Assembly (NCBI GenBank): GCA_963817465.1
Contig: CAWFOP010000011.1
Span: 1 to 64,000 of the forward strand
Direction: 5' to 3'
DNA from: CAMPKL01 sp963817465
GTDB lineage: Bacteria; Acidobacteriota; Terriglobia; Bryobacterales; UBA6623
Length of the DNA stretch: 64,000 nucleotides
Both the position numbers and the translations under genes were made by a program. Below are positions 44,143 through 53,498 of the stretch, one piece after another (position 1 is the stretch's first letter; every line of letters begins with the position of its first letter). Below the pieces are notes generated by a model. The model worked only from the letters and a program-made list of their open reading frames with translations. It did not search any database and was not told the origin of the DNA.

Positions 44143-47100
44143 TTAGAACAGCACTTTCAGACCGAACTGGATGATCCGAGGATCGCCTGAAAAGCCGTGA
44201 GTGGAGGTGATGTTGCCGAAGCCGCCGCTGGAGGCGTTGGTGTTCGGGTTGGCGAAGTTCACCTGGTTGAAGAGGTTGAAGTACTCCGAGCGGAACTGGA
44301 CGTTGATCCTTTCCGTGATGTGGAAGTTCTTGAACAGGCCCATGTTCCAGGAGTACAGGCTGGGGCCGGTCAGGATGCCGACGCCGGTCGTGCCGAACGT
44401 TCCGATCTCGTTGCGAGCGAAGGCGTTGCGGTTGAACCAGACGCGCACGTCGGAGCCTGCGGGCGCGTCAAGCGACTCGCCCGTCAGCACGGCGCGGTCG
44501 TTGTTGTAGCCGGTGAGCGAGTTGTCGCGGCCGCTCTCGATCGTCAGCGGCGAGCCGGTTTGATATTCGGTGAGCCCGCTGAGTTGCCAGCCGTTGATGA
44601 CGGTCTTGACGAAGCCGTTGGCGTTCGGGACCGTCGGCAGATCCCAAACCCACGACATCACGAAACGCTGACGATGGTCGACGTCGAGCGGACCGTAGCG
44701 GTATTCATCGCCGCCGGGCAGATACCACGGTTGGACGATGCCGTTGTAGGTGCCCAAGGACTTCGCCCAGGTGTACGCGCCGCGGAACGTGAAGCCTTGC
44801 GCGAAGCGTTTGAGCATCGTCAACTGCAGCGAGTGGTAGTTGGAGCGACGGTCTTCGGTGTAGTAGTTGACGTTGCCGATCTCAGGCGCGAACAGACGCC
44901 GGGCGTCGGTCGTGCCGGTCGTCGCGCCCGGTTCGTAGACCGCCGCGTTGAGCTGGAAGTTTTGGCGACCGTAGTTCGAGGCGGAGCCGACGTAGGCCGC
45001 CCGAGCCACCCACTGCGGGATGATCTCGCGCTCGAGCGTCAGGTTCCAGTTGTACTGCAAAGGCGTTTCTTGGCGACCGTCGTAGCTGGTCGTCAGAACC
45101 GGCCGCGGGAAGACGGCGTCCTTTGCGCCGATCTTGTCCACGCGAATGGCGTCGAAATCGTCGCGGCCGCGGTAGGGATCCGAGAAGGGCCCTTCCGGCC
45201 GCGTGACGCTGAGTCGCAGACTCCAGGGCGGACCGTTCACGCCGTCGTTGTTGAACTCGCCCAACAAGTGCTGGTCATAGAACATGCCGGCGCCGCCGCG
45301 CAGCGACGTCTTGCCGTCCGATGTCAGCGCGTAGGCGAAGCCGAGGCGAGCGCCCCAGTTGTTGAAGTCGCCGTCGGCGCCGTCCTCGGGAACGCCGGGA
45401 TCGCCGCGGTAGAAGTTGCCGGGAGGCGCGTTGTCGTATTGGGTGGTGCGGACGCCCGCGGCCCAATCGGCGATGCGAAACATCTCGAAGCGACCGACCG
45501 TGTCGTGCCACGGCGGAGTCGGCTCGTAGCGCATGCCGAGGTTGAATGTCAGTTTCGAGCTCACCTTCCAGTCGTCTTGGAAGAAGAACGCCATGTAGTT
45601 GGCGCGGAAGTTCTTGTATTCGCCCGTGCCATGATCGAACGAGTCGATGACGCCGAGGAAGAAGTCGGCCTCGGCGGAGCCGGTCGCATTGCCGCGGAAG
45701 ATAAAGTGGCCGTTGCGCCGGTACTCATTGCTGATGTCGACTTTTTGGCGCGAGATCTCGCCGCCGAACTGCAGCGAGTGGTTGCCCTTGATCACGCTGA
45801 CGTTGTCTGAGAACTGGTAGCCGTTGCGCACGAACGTGGCTTCGAGGTTGTCGCCCAAGCGCCAGAACCCAGACACTTCGATCTGCGAGATCGAGGGCAG
45901 CGTGGCCTCGAGCGGCAGCCGCACGCCGAGGTCGCTCATGCTCGGGACGCCGTCAAAATACGGCCCGCGGGCGGCGTGCATGCGTTGATAGGAGAACTTG
46001 AAGTCGTTGAGCACGGTGGGGCTGATCGTTTTTTGCCAACCCAACATGAGATTCTGCTCGCGCACGCGTGCAGCGATAACGGGGCCGCGATAGGTGAGCA
46101 GGTTAGAGGAGTCGTAGTTGCCCGCATTGTCGAAGTGGTCGATGAAGTAGCGCCCGGTGAGGCGGTCGTTATCGGTGAGTTGGTGGTCGATGCGGGTAAC
46201 GAACTGGTCGAGCTGTTGCGAAGCGGGCTTCGGGATGACGGTGAAGCCGTCGCCGCCGACGTCGGGAATGCGGTTGGCGACGTTGACCGATGCCGGGTCG
46301 AAGCGGCTGATTGGAATGACTTTGTTGGCGAACGGGTCGCCGGTGAGCGGATCGACCGGAGTTTCGCGATCGCAATTGGTTCCGCAAGTCGAGAAGTCGC
46401 CCCGTTGCTTCATGTCGACGGTCGGCGCGAACTCGGTGACGGCGCTGCGCACGTCGCGCAGTTGGCGCTCTTGCCAACTGCCGAAGATGAACGTCTTGTT
46501 CTTGACGATCGGGCCGCCCATGAATACGCCGTATTCGTTGCGCTTGAGTTGGTCGCGGTCGGACGCGAAGAAGTTGCGAGCGTTGAACTCGCGGTTGCGC
46601 ACGAACTCGAAAGCGCCGCCGTGAAGCTCGTTGGTGCCCGAGCGGGTGACGACGTTGACGACCGCGCCGGCGTTGTTGCCGGTGGCGGCGGAATAGTTGC
46701 TGGTTTGGATCGAAAACTCTTGCACGGCGTCCGGATTCGGGAACGTCATGTTGCGTTGAAAATAGAAATCGGTGTTGTTGGCGCCGTCGAGCTTGTAGGC
46801 GGTTTGGCGACCGTCGGGGGTGCCGTTGGCCGAGATCTCGAGCGCGCCCGGGATGGCCTTGGCCGATTCGCCGCTGACGTTGCGCAGGGAGACGCCGGTG
46901 ACCGTGACCGCAAGCTTGGCGACGTCGCGGCCGTTAAGCGGCAGCTCCACGATACGAGCTCGATCAACGACCTCGCTCAGCTCGGCGTTGCTGGTATTGA
47001 CAGCGACGGCGTTGGCGGCGACCTCGATGATTTCGGTGACTTCGCCGACCTGTAACGTGATGTTGAGCGCGAGGCTGGCGCTGGCGTCGAGAACGACGCC

Positions 47101-47370
47101 GGTCTGCCTGACGCTTTGGAATCCAGACGCTTCGGCGCTAATGATGTAGACGGTCGGGCGCAGGACCGAGAAGACGTAGACGCCGGTCTCGTTGGCTTCA
47201 GTGGTGCGCGTGAGCCCGGTTTCAGCCTCTTGCGCTTTGACCAAGGCGCCTGGAATGACGGCGCCGCTGGCGTCTTGAACAACGCCCGAAATGCGGCCGA
47301 AGTCTTGGGCGGATGCGAGTCCGGCCAGGACCGGAAGCAGCAAAGCGATGCGAAGAACGACGGACCCCAT
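44143..47370 (-). CDS. TonB-dependent receptor with N-terminal carboxypeptidase-regulatory domain (Oar-like)
   Basis: About 1,075 residues from ATG 47370, which has GGAGG 6 bases upstream; ATG 47415 is an alternative with GAGG. The signal peptide is MGSVVLRIALLLPVLAGLASAQ. The CarboxypepD_reg domain reads ISGVVQDASGAVIPGALVKAQ; a plug follows (VVDRARIVELPLNGRDVAKLAV, GNNAGAVVNVVTRSGTNELHG), then a beta-barrel ending GDPRIIQFGLKVLF with a terminal aromatic. Such receptors are abundant in Acidobacteriota and import large substrates across the outer membrane; the substrate is not known. Confidence 0.92.
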   Translation of the reverse strand: MGSVVLRIALLLPVLAGLASAQDFGRISGVVQDASGAVIPGALVKAQEAETGLTRTTEANETGVYVFSVLRPTVYIISAEASGFQSVRQTGVVLDASASLALNITLQVGEVTEIIEVAANAVAVNTSNAELSEVVDRARIVELPLNGRDVAKLAVTVTGVSLRNVSGESAKAIPGALEISANGTPDGRQTAYKLDGANNTDFYFQRNMTFPNPDAVQEFSIQTSNYSAATGNNAGAVVNVVTRSGTNELHGGAFEFVRNREFNARNFFASDRDQLKRNEYGVFMGGPIVKNKTFIFGSWQERQLRDVRSAVTEFAPTVDMKQRGDFSTCGTNCDRETPVDPLTGDPFANKVIPISRFDPASVNVANRIPDVGGDGFTVIPKPASQQLDQFVTRIDHQLTDNDRLTGRYFIDHFDNAGNYDSSNLLTYRGPVIAARVREQNLMLGWQKTISPTVLNDFKFSYQRMHAARGPYFDGVPSMSDLGVRLPLEATLPSISQIEVSGFWRLGDNLEATFVRNGYQFSDNVSVIKGNHSLQFGGEISRQKVDISNEYRRNGHFIFRGNATGSAEADFFLGVIDSFDHGTGEYKNFRANYMAFFFQDDWKVSSKLTFNLGMRYEPTPPWHDTVGRFEMFRIADWAAGVRTTQYDNAPPGNFYRGDPGVPEDGADGDFNNWGARLGFAYALTSDGKTSLRGGAGMFYDQHLLGEFNNDGVNGPPWSLRLSVTRPEGPFSDPYRGRDDFDAIRVDKIGAKDAVFPRPVLTTSYDGRQETPLQYNWNLTLEREIIPQWVARAAYVGSASNYGRQNFQLNAAVYEPGATTGTTDARRLFAPEIGNVNYYTEDRRSNYHSLQLTMLKRFAQGFTFRGAYTWAKSLGTYNGIVQPWYLPGGDEYRYGPLDVDHRQRFVMSWVWDLPTVPNANGFVKTVINGWQLSGLTEYQTGSPLTIESGRDNSLTGYNNDRAVLTGESLDAPAGSDVRVWFNRNAFARNEIGTFGTTGVGILTGPSLYSWNMGLFKNFHITERINVQFRSEYFNLFNQVNFANPNTNASSGGFGNITSTHGFSGDPRIIQFGLKVLF

Positions 47371-47545
47371 CCGCGGCCTCCGAATCGGAATATTCAGAAA
47401 CGGGAACACTGTCATGCTTTACCTCACCTCATCGCGAATGCGTCACCGCTTTCGCGAGACTTTTACAGAAAAGGCACAACCCCTAACACTTGCGACACGA
47501 AGAGCGACGTAGCAACTCGCCCCGCGTGCACATTCATAGCCCCAC

Positions 47546-47559
47546 GCTGATATATCAGC
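47546..47559. promoter_or_regulatory. Perfect 14-bp palindrome upstream of the receptor gene
   Basis: GCTGATATATCAGC is a perfect dyad, 176 bases upstream of the receptor start, in a non-coding AT-richer stretch. Size and symmetry suit a GntR/FCD operator. Confidence 0.5.
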
Positions 47560-47650
47560 CTAGGCCGCAGCCAGTTTATTGGGGCGAATTAGGGAATGTC
47601 AACCCCCTCTTCCGGGCTAACTGCATGAATTCCGCCGCTGGAAGGCTCCA

Positions 47651-49108
47651 CTAAGCGGTTAGGCGTTCGAAGGCATGCGCCAGTTGGAGCACGGCGAAAT
47701 CTTTCTGGACGCCGCCGACGATCTGCAAGCCGACCGGCAAACCGTCGGAAGTCAGCCCTGCCGGAACGGAGATCGCAGGCAGGCTGGTGACGGTGATGTA
47801 GTAACACGACCGCATCCAGTCGATGTAGCTCGACAGCTTTTGGCCCTCGATCTCGGTGACGTAGGGCTTGTCGATATCGAAGGCGGGGACTTGGGTGGTG
47901 GGCAGAATGAAGTATTCGTAGCGCTCGAGAAAGCGGCCGACGCGATCGTGAAGCCGGGAGCGTTGCGTCTGGGCTTTGACGATTTCCGGACCGGTCAGGG
48001 CCGCGCCGCGGTCGACTTCTTCGAGGACCGTGGCTTTGATTTGATCGCGATGCTTGGCGGCCTTTTCGGCGTGCTGCTGGTAGAAGCCCATGGCACGGAA
48101 CACTTTGAAGACCGAGTCGGCGTCGGCGAGGTCCGGCTCGGCGTCTTCGACGATGCAGCCGAGATCTTCGAAGCGCTTGCGCTGCTTTTCGAAGACTTCA
48201 ACGATGCGGCGGTCGAACGGCAGACCCAAAAGCTTGGAGCACCATGCCACGCGCGCGCCTTTGAAGTCGCGCTCGAGCGGGCCGGCGAATTGCGCGCCGG
48301 GCTCTTGAATCGACAGGGGAATTCGAGGGTCGGGCCCGGCGATTGCGGACAGGAACAAGGCCACGTCTTCAACCGACCGCGCCATGGGTCCGACGACGCT
48401 GAGCGTATTCCAGGCCGTGCCGGTGGGGACGCGCGGGATGCGGCCGGGAGCGGTGCGAAAGCCGACCACTCCGCAAAACGCCGCGGGGTTGCGTAGGGAG
48501 CCGCCGGTGTCGCTGCCGTCGGCGATGGGCAGCATGTGCGTGGCCAGAGAAACGGCCGCGCCGCCGCTTGACCCGCCGCATGTCTTCGACAGGTCGTAAG
48601 GATTGCGCGTCGCTCCGAAGACCGGGTTGAAGGTTTGCGAGCCTGCGCCGAACTCGGGGACGTTGGTCTTGCCGACCGGGATGGCGCCGGCTGTCTGGAT
48701 GCGCTCAACGATCAGAGTGTTCGCGTCGGGCACGTTGTCCTTGAACAGCGGCGAGCCGTAGGTGGTGCGAATCCCTTTGGTCGCTTGCAGGTCTTTGTGG
48801 GCGACAGGAAGTCCATGGAGCGGGCCGCGGAAGCGCCCTTTGGACGCCTCCTCGTCCGCGCGGCGGGCGTCTTCGCGGGCACGGTCGGCGACGAGAGTGA
48901 TGATGGCGTTGACCTTGGGGTTGATCTGCTCGATGCGCGCCAGGTGAGCGTCGAGGACCTCGCGCGCCGAGACGTCCTTACGCCGTAGGCGTCGGGCGAG
49001 CTCCACGGCGCTCATGGCGCAGAGCTCGGAGGGCTCAGGAAAGCCGGATTGAGCGGCCGCTGCGGCGGCGACTCCGCTGAGCAAGAGTCCGCGTCGAGAG
49101 AGGTCCAT
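47651..49108 (-). CDS. Exported amidase (GatA-like amidase signature family)
   Basis: 485 residues with a Tat-like signal (MDLSRRGLLLSGVAAAAAA). The Ser-cisSer-Lys triad is placed: Lys in HGLPVAHKDLQATKG, cis-Ser in KTCGGSSGGAAVS and the nucleophile Ser in DGSDTGGSLRNPAAF. Amidase-signature enzymes hydrolyse amide bonds; an exported one does not act in tRNA amidation. TAGAAT lies 8 bases upstream of the ATG (49117-49122), so the message is likely short-leadered. Confidence 0.9.
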   Translation of the reverse strand: MDLSRRGLLLSGVAAAAAAQSGFPEPSELCAMSAVELARRLRRKDVSAREVLDAHLARIEQINPKVNAIITLVADRAREDARRADEEASKGRFRGPLHGLPVAHKDLQATKGIRTTYGSPLFKDNVPDANTLIVERIQTAGAIPVGKTNVPEFGAGSQTFNPVFGATRNPYDLSKTCGGSSGGAAVSLATHMLPIADGSDTGGSLRNPAAFCGVVGFRTAPGRIPRVPTGTAWNTLSVVGPMARSVEDVALFLSAIAGPDPRIPLSIQEPGAQFAGPLERDFKGARVAWCSKLLGLPFDRRIVEVFEKQRKRFEDLGCIVEDAEPDLADADSVFKVFRAMGFYQQHAEKAAKHRDQIKATVLEEVDRGAALTGPEIVKAQTQRSRLHDRVGRFLERYEYFILPTTQVPAFDIDKPYVTEIEGQKLSSYIDWMRSCYYITVTSLPAISVPAGLTSDGLPVGLQIVGGVQKDFAVLQLAHAFERLTA

Positions 49109-49116
49109 GGGCGAGC

Positions 49117-49122
49117 ATTCTA
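49117..49122 (-). promoter_or_regulatory. Candidate -10 box (TAGAAT) before the amidase gene
   Basis: TAGAAT on the minus strand, separated from the ATG at 49108 by 8 bases. No clear -35. Confidence 0.35.
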
Positions 49123-49144
49123 GCCTATGCCGGCCGGCGCACGC

Positions 49145-50035
49145 CTATTCGTAAACGTAATGACGCTCCATGAATTCGACGCGGGTGCCGTCGGGGTCGA
49201 ACATGTTCGACAGGTAATGCTTGACCATGCCGAGGCGGACGTCGTAGCGCTCGTCGCGCGGCAAGCCGCGCTGGCGGGCTTTCTCGACGGCGTTGTCGAT
49301 GTCGTCGACCACCAGACAAATGTGATACGTCGAGCCGAGGCGCTCGCGGCCGCCCTCGCCGTACTGCACCAGATACTCGAAGAAATTGTCGCGCAGGCCG
49401 GGCAGGTGATGGTGCACGTAAAGCGGCTTGCCGTCGTCACGAGAGCCGGTCCAGTAGGGCTTCATGCCGAGCTTGTCGAGATAGAAGGAGTCCATCTTGG
49501 CCTTGTCGAGGACGTTCACGCCGGTGTGCCAGATCTCGGTCGACAGGCGATCGCGAACGAGCAGCTTGCGGTCGAGGGCGGCTTGCTTCGAGTCGGGGCG
49601 GTATTCGACGAACGAGATGACGTGGCCTTCGGGGTCGGTCAGCGACGTGTAGGGGTTGCCGTCGCCGCGAACCTCGATTTTGGTCGGCGAGAGGCCGCGG
49701 CTCTCGAGCTGCGAGCGCAGGGCATGGATGTCTGTCGTGAGGAAGGCGATCTCGACGAGGCGATCGTCGGGCGTGGGCGAGGTCGATTGGTCGAGCCGGA
49801 TGAACTGGCGGTCGTTGACCTTGAAGAACACCTGCGCGGGCTTGCCGTCTTTGGCGGGGAGGCGAAACGCTTCCTGGTAGCCGAGGATGCCGCTGTAGAA
49901 CTTGGCCGACGCTGCGAAGTCGCTCGACAGATACGCGACATGCGCGATTCCGTTGAGCGGCAACTCTTGTCTCGGCGCGGGAGCGGCGAGGATCGCGGCG
50001 GCGACGGTCAGGGTCGCCAGGAGCGTACGAAGCAT
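49145..50035 (-). CDS. Exported protein with two VOC (glyoxalase/dioxygenase) domains
   Basis: 296 residues with a Sec signal (MLRTLLATLTVAAAILAAPAP). Two VOC modules follow: GIAHVAYLSSDFAASAKFYSGILGY...DPEGHVISFVEYRP and IWHTGVNVLDKAKMDSFYLDKLGM...DPDGTRVEFMERH. The metal-ligand His and Glu positions of each are present. Paired VOC domains make one active site in extradiol dioxygenases and glyoxalases. GGAGG precedes the start. It is encoded on the same strand as, and downstream of, the cox operon. Confidence 0.85.
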   Translation of the reverse strand: MLRTLLATLTVAAAILAAPAPRQELPLNGIAHVAYLSSDFAASAKFYSGILGYQEAFRLPAKDGKPAQVFFKVNDRQFIRLDQSTSPTPDDRLVEIAFLTTDIHALRSQLESRGLSPTKIEVRGDGNPYTSLTDPEGHVISFVEYRPDSKQAALDRKLLVRDRLSTEIWHTGVNVLDKAKMDSFYLDKLGMKPYWTGSRDDGKPLYVHHHLPGLRDNFFEYLVQYGEGGRERLGSTYHICLVVDDIDNAVEKARQRGLPRDERYDVRLGMVKHYLSNMFDPDGTRVEFMERHYVYE

Positions 50036-50073
50036 GGATAAGGGACCTCCGCAAAAAAGTTTAGCAATGGGCG

Positions 50074-50511
50074 TCAGGCTTTCGCTCGCTCTCGCATGCA
50101 GTTGAAGAAACGGTCGGTCATGACTTTGGCCGCGCCGCTGATCAGGCGCTGTCCGACGCGCGCGATGGCTCCGGCGATATTGGCTTCGGCCTTGACGTCG
50201 ACGCGCGTCCCGCCGTTTTCGGGCGTCAGCTCGACGGTGGCTTGGCCCTTGACGAAGCCCTGGCGGCCCTTGCCGTCGATGACGAGGGCATAGGAGCTCG
50301 GCCGATTCAGGTCTTTCAGCTCGACCGTCCCTTCGTAGCGCCCGGTGACGGCGGCGAGTCCCATGGAAAGCGCGGCCTTGTAGCGGTTTTCGCCGATCTT
50401 CTCGAGCTTTTCGCAGCCCGGGAGGCAGTCGGCGACCAGGGCCGTATCGGTGAGCAAATCGTAGACCTTTTCCGGGTCGGCTTCGAAATTGTAGGTGGCG
50501 GTGAGTTCCAT
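50074..50511 (-). CDS. coxG: CoxG-like SRPBCC protein
   Basis: 145 residues. Opens MELTATYNFEADPEKVYDLLTDTALVADCLPGCEKLEKIGENRY in the manner of CoxG (SRPBCC fold); VELTPENGGTRVDVKAEANIAG and a C-terminal helix follow. In Oligotropha-type systems CoxG recruits CoxD/CoxE to the membrane during maturation of the molybdenum hydroxylase. It is the last gene of the coxSLMDEG operon. Confidence 0.88.
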   Translation of the reverse strand: MELTATYNFEADPEKVYDLLTDTALVADCLPGCEKLEKIGENRYKAALSMGLAAVTGRYEGTVELKDLNRPSSYALVIDGKGRQGFVKGQATVELTPENGGTRVDVKAEANIAGAIARVGQRLISGAAKVMTDRFFNCMRERAKA

Positions 50512-50532
50512 GGCGATTGTCGTTTGAGGCGC

Positions 50533-51702
50533 TTAGGCGGCTTGGCGTTTTCGTTGCGGGCGGTGCGGCGACAGATCGTTCAGGCGTCGAGCCAGTCCTT
50601 CGAGGCTAACAAGGTTGTGAACCGGCAGAAAGTCGTCGACGAAGGGTAGCGCCGCCTGCATGCCTCGAGTCAGGGGCTGGTAAGCGGGAGATCCGAGCAG
50701 GGGATTGAGCCAGATCAGCCGATGGCACGAGCGCTGCAGGCGGGCGATCTCGCGGCTCAGGACTTGCGGATCGCCGCGGTCCCAGCCGTCGGAGATCAGC
50801 AGAACGACGGCGCCGCGCCGCAGGATGCGACGCGACCAGTCGATGTTGAAGGCGCGCACGGCGTCGCCGATGCGCGTGCCGCCGGACCAGTCGGGCATAC
50901 GGGCCGCGACGCGGGCGAGGGCTTCGTTCACGCCAGCGCGCTCGAGATCGCGTGTAATGCGGGTGAGGCGCGTGGCGAAGACGAACGCTTCGACGCGCTC
51001 CAGGCGCCCGGAGAGGCAGTGCGCGAAGTGCAGCAGCATGCGGGAATAGCGCTCCATCGAGCCGCTGACGTCGCACAGCAGCACGAGCGGGCGAGGCCGG
51101 TCGGTGCGCCGGCGAGTCGGCAGGTCCGGCGCCTCGTCGCCGTGGCGCAGCATGGCGCGGAAGAGTCGGCGGGAATCAACAGCGGCGCCCGCGCCCGGCC
51201 TCCAGCGTTTGGTGCGGCGCCGTCCCGGTTCCCATTCCAGCTCGGCCATGAGTTGTTGAGCTTGCTCGATCTCTTCCGGGCTGAGCTCGGCGAAGTCCTT
51301 CTCGCGAAGGGCTTCGCGGGCGCTGTAGGTGCGCAGGCGAATTTGCTCGACTCGCTCGGTTTGGGGTTGGCCTGCTGCGTCGTCGGCGCCGGCGGTGAGC
51401 GACTCGGGCTCGACTCGCGGTTTCTGGAAGGGGCGATCGTGGCCGAGCGGGCGCAGATCAAGCTTGGAGCGGCCGCGCTCGCGTGACCGCCAAAAGGCCC
51501 GGAAGGCGGCGTCAAACAGGGGCAGGTCGTCCGCGCGGCGGATGAGCAGGGCTCGAAGCGCGTAGTAGAAGTCGCGGCGCCGGCGGAGATCGATGAGCGC
51601 CAGGGCTGCGGCGATGTCGGCCGCGCGACCCGCCTGCACGTTGACTCCCAGGCGCCGCAGCAGCCGGACGAAATGGAGCAGGTTAGGCAGCAGCCGGCTC
51701 AT
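50533..51702 (-). CDS. coxE: CoxE-like VWA-domain protein
   Basis: 389 residues. The C-terminal VWA domain has the MIDAS motif in LVLLCDVSGSMERYSRM (DxSxS), with later VLLISDGWDRGDP. The N-terminal part (LLHFVRLLRRLGVNVQAGRAADI) matches CoxE. The start overlaps the CoxD stop (ATGA at 51699-51702). CoxE works with the AAA+ CoxD in cofactor maturation. Confidence 0.9.
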   Translation of the reverse strand: MSRLLPNLLHFVRLLRRLGVNVQAGRAADIAAALALIDLRRRRDFYYALRALLIRRADDLPLFDAAFRAFWRSRERGRSKLDLRPLGHDRPFQKPRVEPESLTAGADDAAGQPQTERVEQIRLRTYSAREALREKDFAELSPEEIEQAQQLMAELEWEPGRRRTKRWRPGAGAAVDSRRLFRAMLRHGDEAPDLPTRRRTDRPRPLVLLCDVSGSMERYSRMLLHFAHCLSGRLERVEAFVFATRLTRITRDLERAGVNEALARVAARMPDWSGGTRIGDAVRAFNIDWSRRILRRGAVVLLISDGWDRGDPQVLSREIARLQRSCHRLIWLNPLLGSPAYQPLTRGMQAALPFVDDFLPVHNLVSLEGLARRLNDLSPHRPQRKRQAA

Positions 51703-52630
51703 GCCGAGCGGACGCCTCGAGCCTGCGCGCGATTGAGCAGAGCCTGCGCGCGCTCGCCGCGGATGGACTGCAGGTCTTCCTGGTTCTTGAGGACGACGCC
51801 CAGGGTTTCGTCGACGGTTTTGGCGTCAAGCTCTTCGCGGTCCAGCGCGACGAGGGCGGCCGTCCAGTCGAGCGATTCCGAGACGCCGGTGGTCTTGTAG
51901 AGCTCGGTCTTGCGCAGCTCTTGGACAAAGGCGGTGACTTGCTCGGCCAGGCGAGCCGAGGCTTGAGGAGCCTTGGTCGTGATGATGCGCAGCTCTTTGT
52001 CGAAGTCCGGGAAGTCGATCCAGAAGTAAAGACAGCGGCGCTTGAGGGCGTCGTGCAACTCGCGAGTGCGGTTCGAGGTGATGACGACGATCGGCGGATG
52101 CTCGGGCTGAAACCGTGCCGATTTCGGGTATCGTGATCTGAAAATCCGAGAGCAGCTCCAGCAGATAGCCCTCGAACTCCTCGTCGGCGCGGTCGAGCTC
52201 GTCGATCAGCAGCACGGGCGGCTTGCCCGGGTGCTCGAGGGCTTGCAGCAGAGGCCGGCTGATGAGGAAGTCGCGGCTGAACAGCTCGCGGACAGCCGTC
52301 TCGCGGTCAACCTCGCCTTCGGCTTGCATCAGGCGAATCTCGAGCATCTGGCGCGGCGTAGTTCCACTCGTAGACCGCGTGGGCGACGTCGAGGCCTTCG
52401 TAGCATTGCAGGCGAATGAGGTCGGCGCCGAGAGCCGCGGCGAGAACCTTGGCGACTTCCGTTTTGCCGACCCCGGCCTCGCCTTCGAGCAGCAAAGGGC
52501 GGCCCAGGCGCAGCGCCAGATAGATCGACGTGGCCAGGCCGCGATCGGCGATGTAGCGATGCGCGGCCAGCAGCGATTGCAGCTCGTCGATCGACGACGG
52601 CAAATCGAGGCCGGCGTCGTCCGCTCTCAC
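51699..52630 (-). pseudogene. coxD: CoxD-like MoxR AAA+ ATPase, at least two frameshifts
   Basis: The start is GTG 52630, overlapping the coxM stop (GTGA). The first frame has Walker A LLLEGEAGVGKTEVAKVL and CYEGLDVAHAVYEWNY. The frame shifts near 52350 to MLEIRLMQAEGEVDRE...VLLIDELDRADEEFEGYLLELLSDFQITIPEIGTV (Walker B), and again near 52115 to LHDALKRRCLYFWIDFPDFDKELRII... through to the stop. Joined length is about 300 residues, usual for CoxD. All key motifs survive, so a sequence error is possible. Confidence 0.8.
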
Positions 52631-53496
52631 TTGGCCCGCGCCGTCGCGAGCAGAAAGAGCGCGGCGCACGTAGACGTGGGCGACTGCGCGGCGGTACTCC
52701 GCCGACGCGAACAAGTCGCCGATGAGGTCGGGACCGAGCGAGCCGGCTGTCTTCAACGCGGCTTCCGCGATTTGCTCGTCGGTCAGCTCTTTGCCGATGA
52801 GCGCTTCTTCGACGGCCTGTCGCGTGGGTCGGTTTCCCGGTCAATCCGCCGAGAACGACCGCCGCGGCGGCGCACTTGCCGCCCGCCATGCGTGACGCTG
52901 GCGGCGCAGCCGATGACCGCATAGCGCGAGGCCGGATGCGGAAACTTGGAGTAAGCCGAGCCGGTTCCGTCTTGCTCGATCGGGATGTCGACCGACGTCA
53001 GGATTTCGTTTTCGCCGAGGGCGGTCGTCATGACGTCCTCAAAGAAGTCCGGCGCGGCTACGGAGCGCTCGCCGTCCGGGCCGACCAGGTTGATCGTGCC
53101 GCCCAGGGCCGTCACCACGCCGGGGAGGTCGGAGGCGGGGTCGGCGTGGGCGAGGTTGCCGCCGACCGTGCCCCGGTTTCGGACGGCGGGGTCTCCAATC
53201 TGAGCGGCGGCGTCGCTGAGGGCGCGCGCGTTCCGCTGGACGTCTTGCGAAGCGGCCACCTCGGCATGCGGCGTCAGGGCGCCGATGCGAATCTTGCCGT
53301 CCTTGACGCTGATGCCCTTGAGCTCTGCAATGCGGCCGATGTCGATGAGCGCGGCGGGTTCGGAGAGCCGCAGCTTGAGAATCGGGATGAGGCTGTGGCC
53401 CCCGGCGAGGATCTTTGCCCCGGGCTTCTCGGCCAGCAGCTTACCGGCTTCGGCCACCGAGCCGGCGCGGTAGTAGTCGAATGGCGATGCAAACAT
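52627..53496 (-). pseudogene. coxM: CoxM FAD-binding subunit, at least three frameshifts
   Basis: The N-terminal frame (MFASPFDYYRAGSVAEAG, KILAGGHSLIPILKLR, AAQIGDPAVRNRGTVGGNLAHADPASDLP) shows the FAD-binding AGGHS and TVGGNLAHADP motifs of CoxM. Breaks lie near 52893 (into KCAAAAVVLGGLTGKPT), near 52824 (into QAVEEALIGKELTDEQIAE...EYRRAVAHVYVRRAL) and near 52660 (into LLATARAK and a TGA that overlaps the coxD GTG). Joined it gives about 290 residues, the normal length. Confidence 0.8.
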
Positions 53497-53498
53497 GA

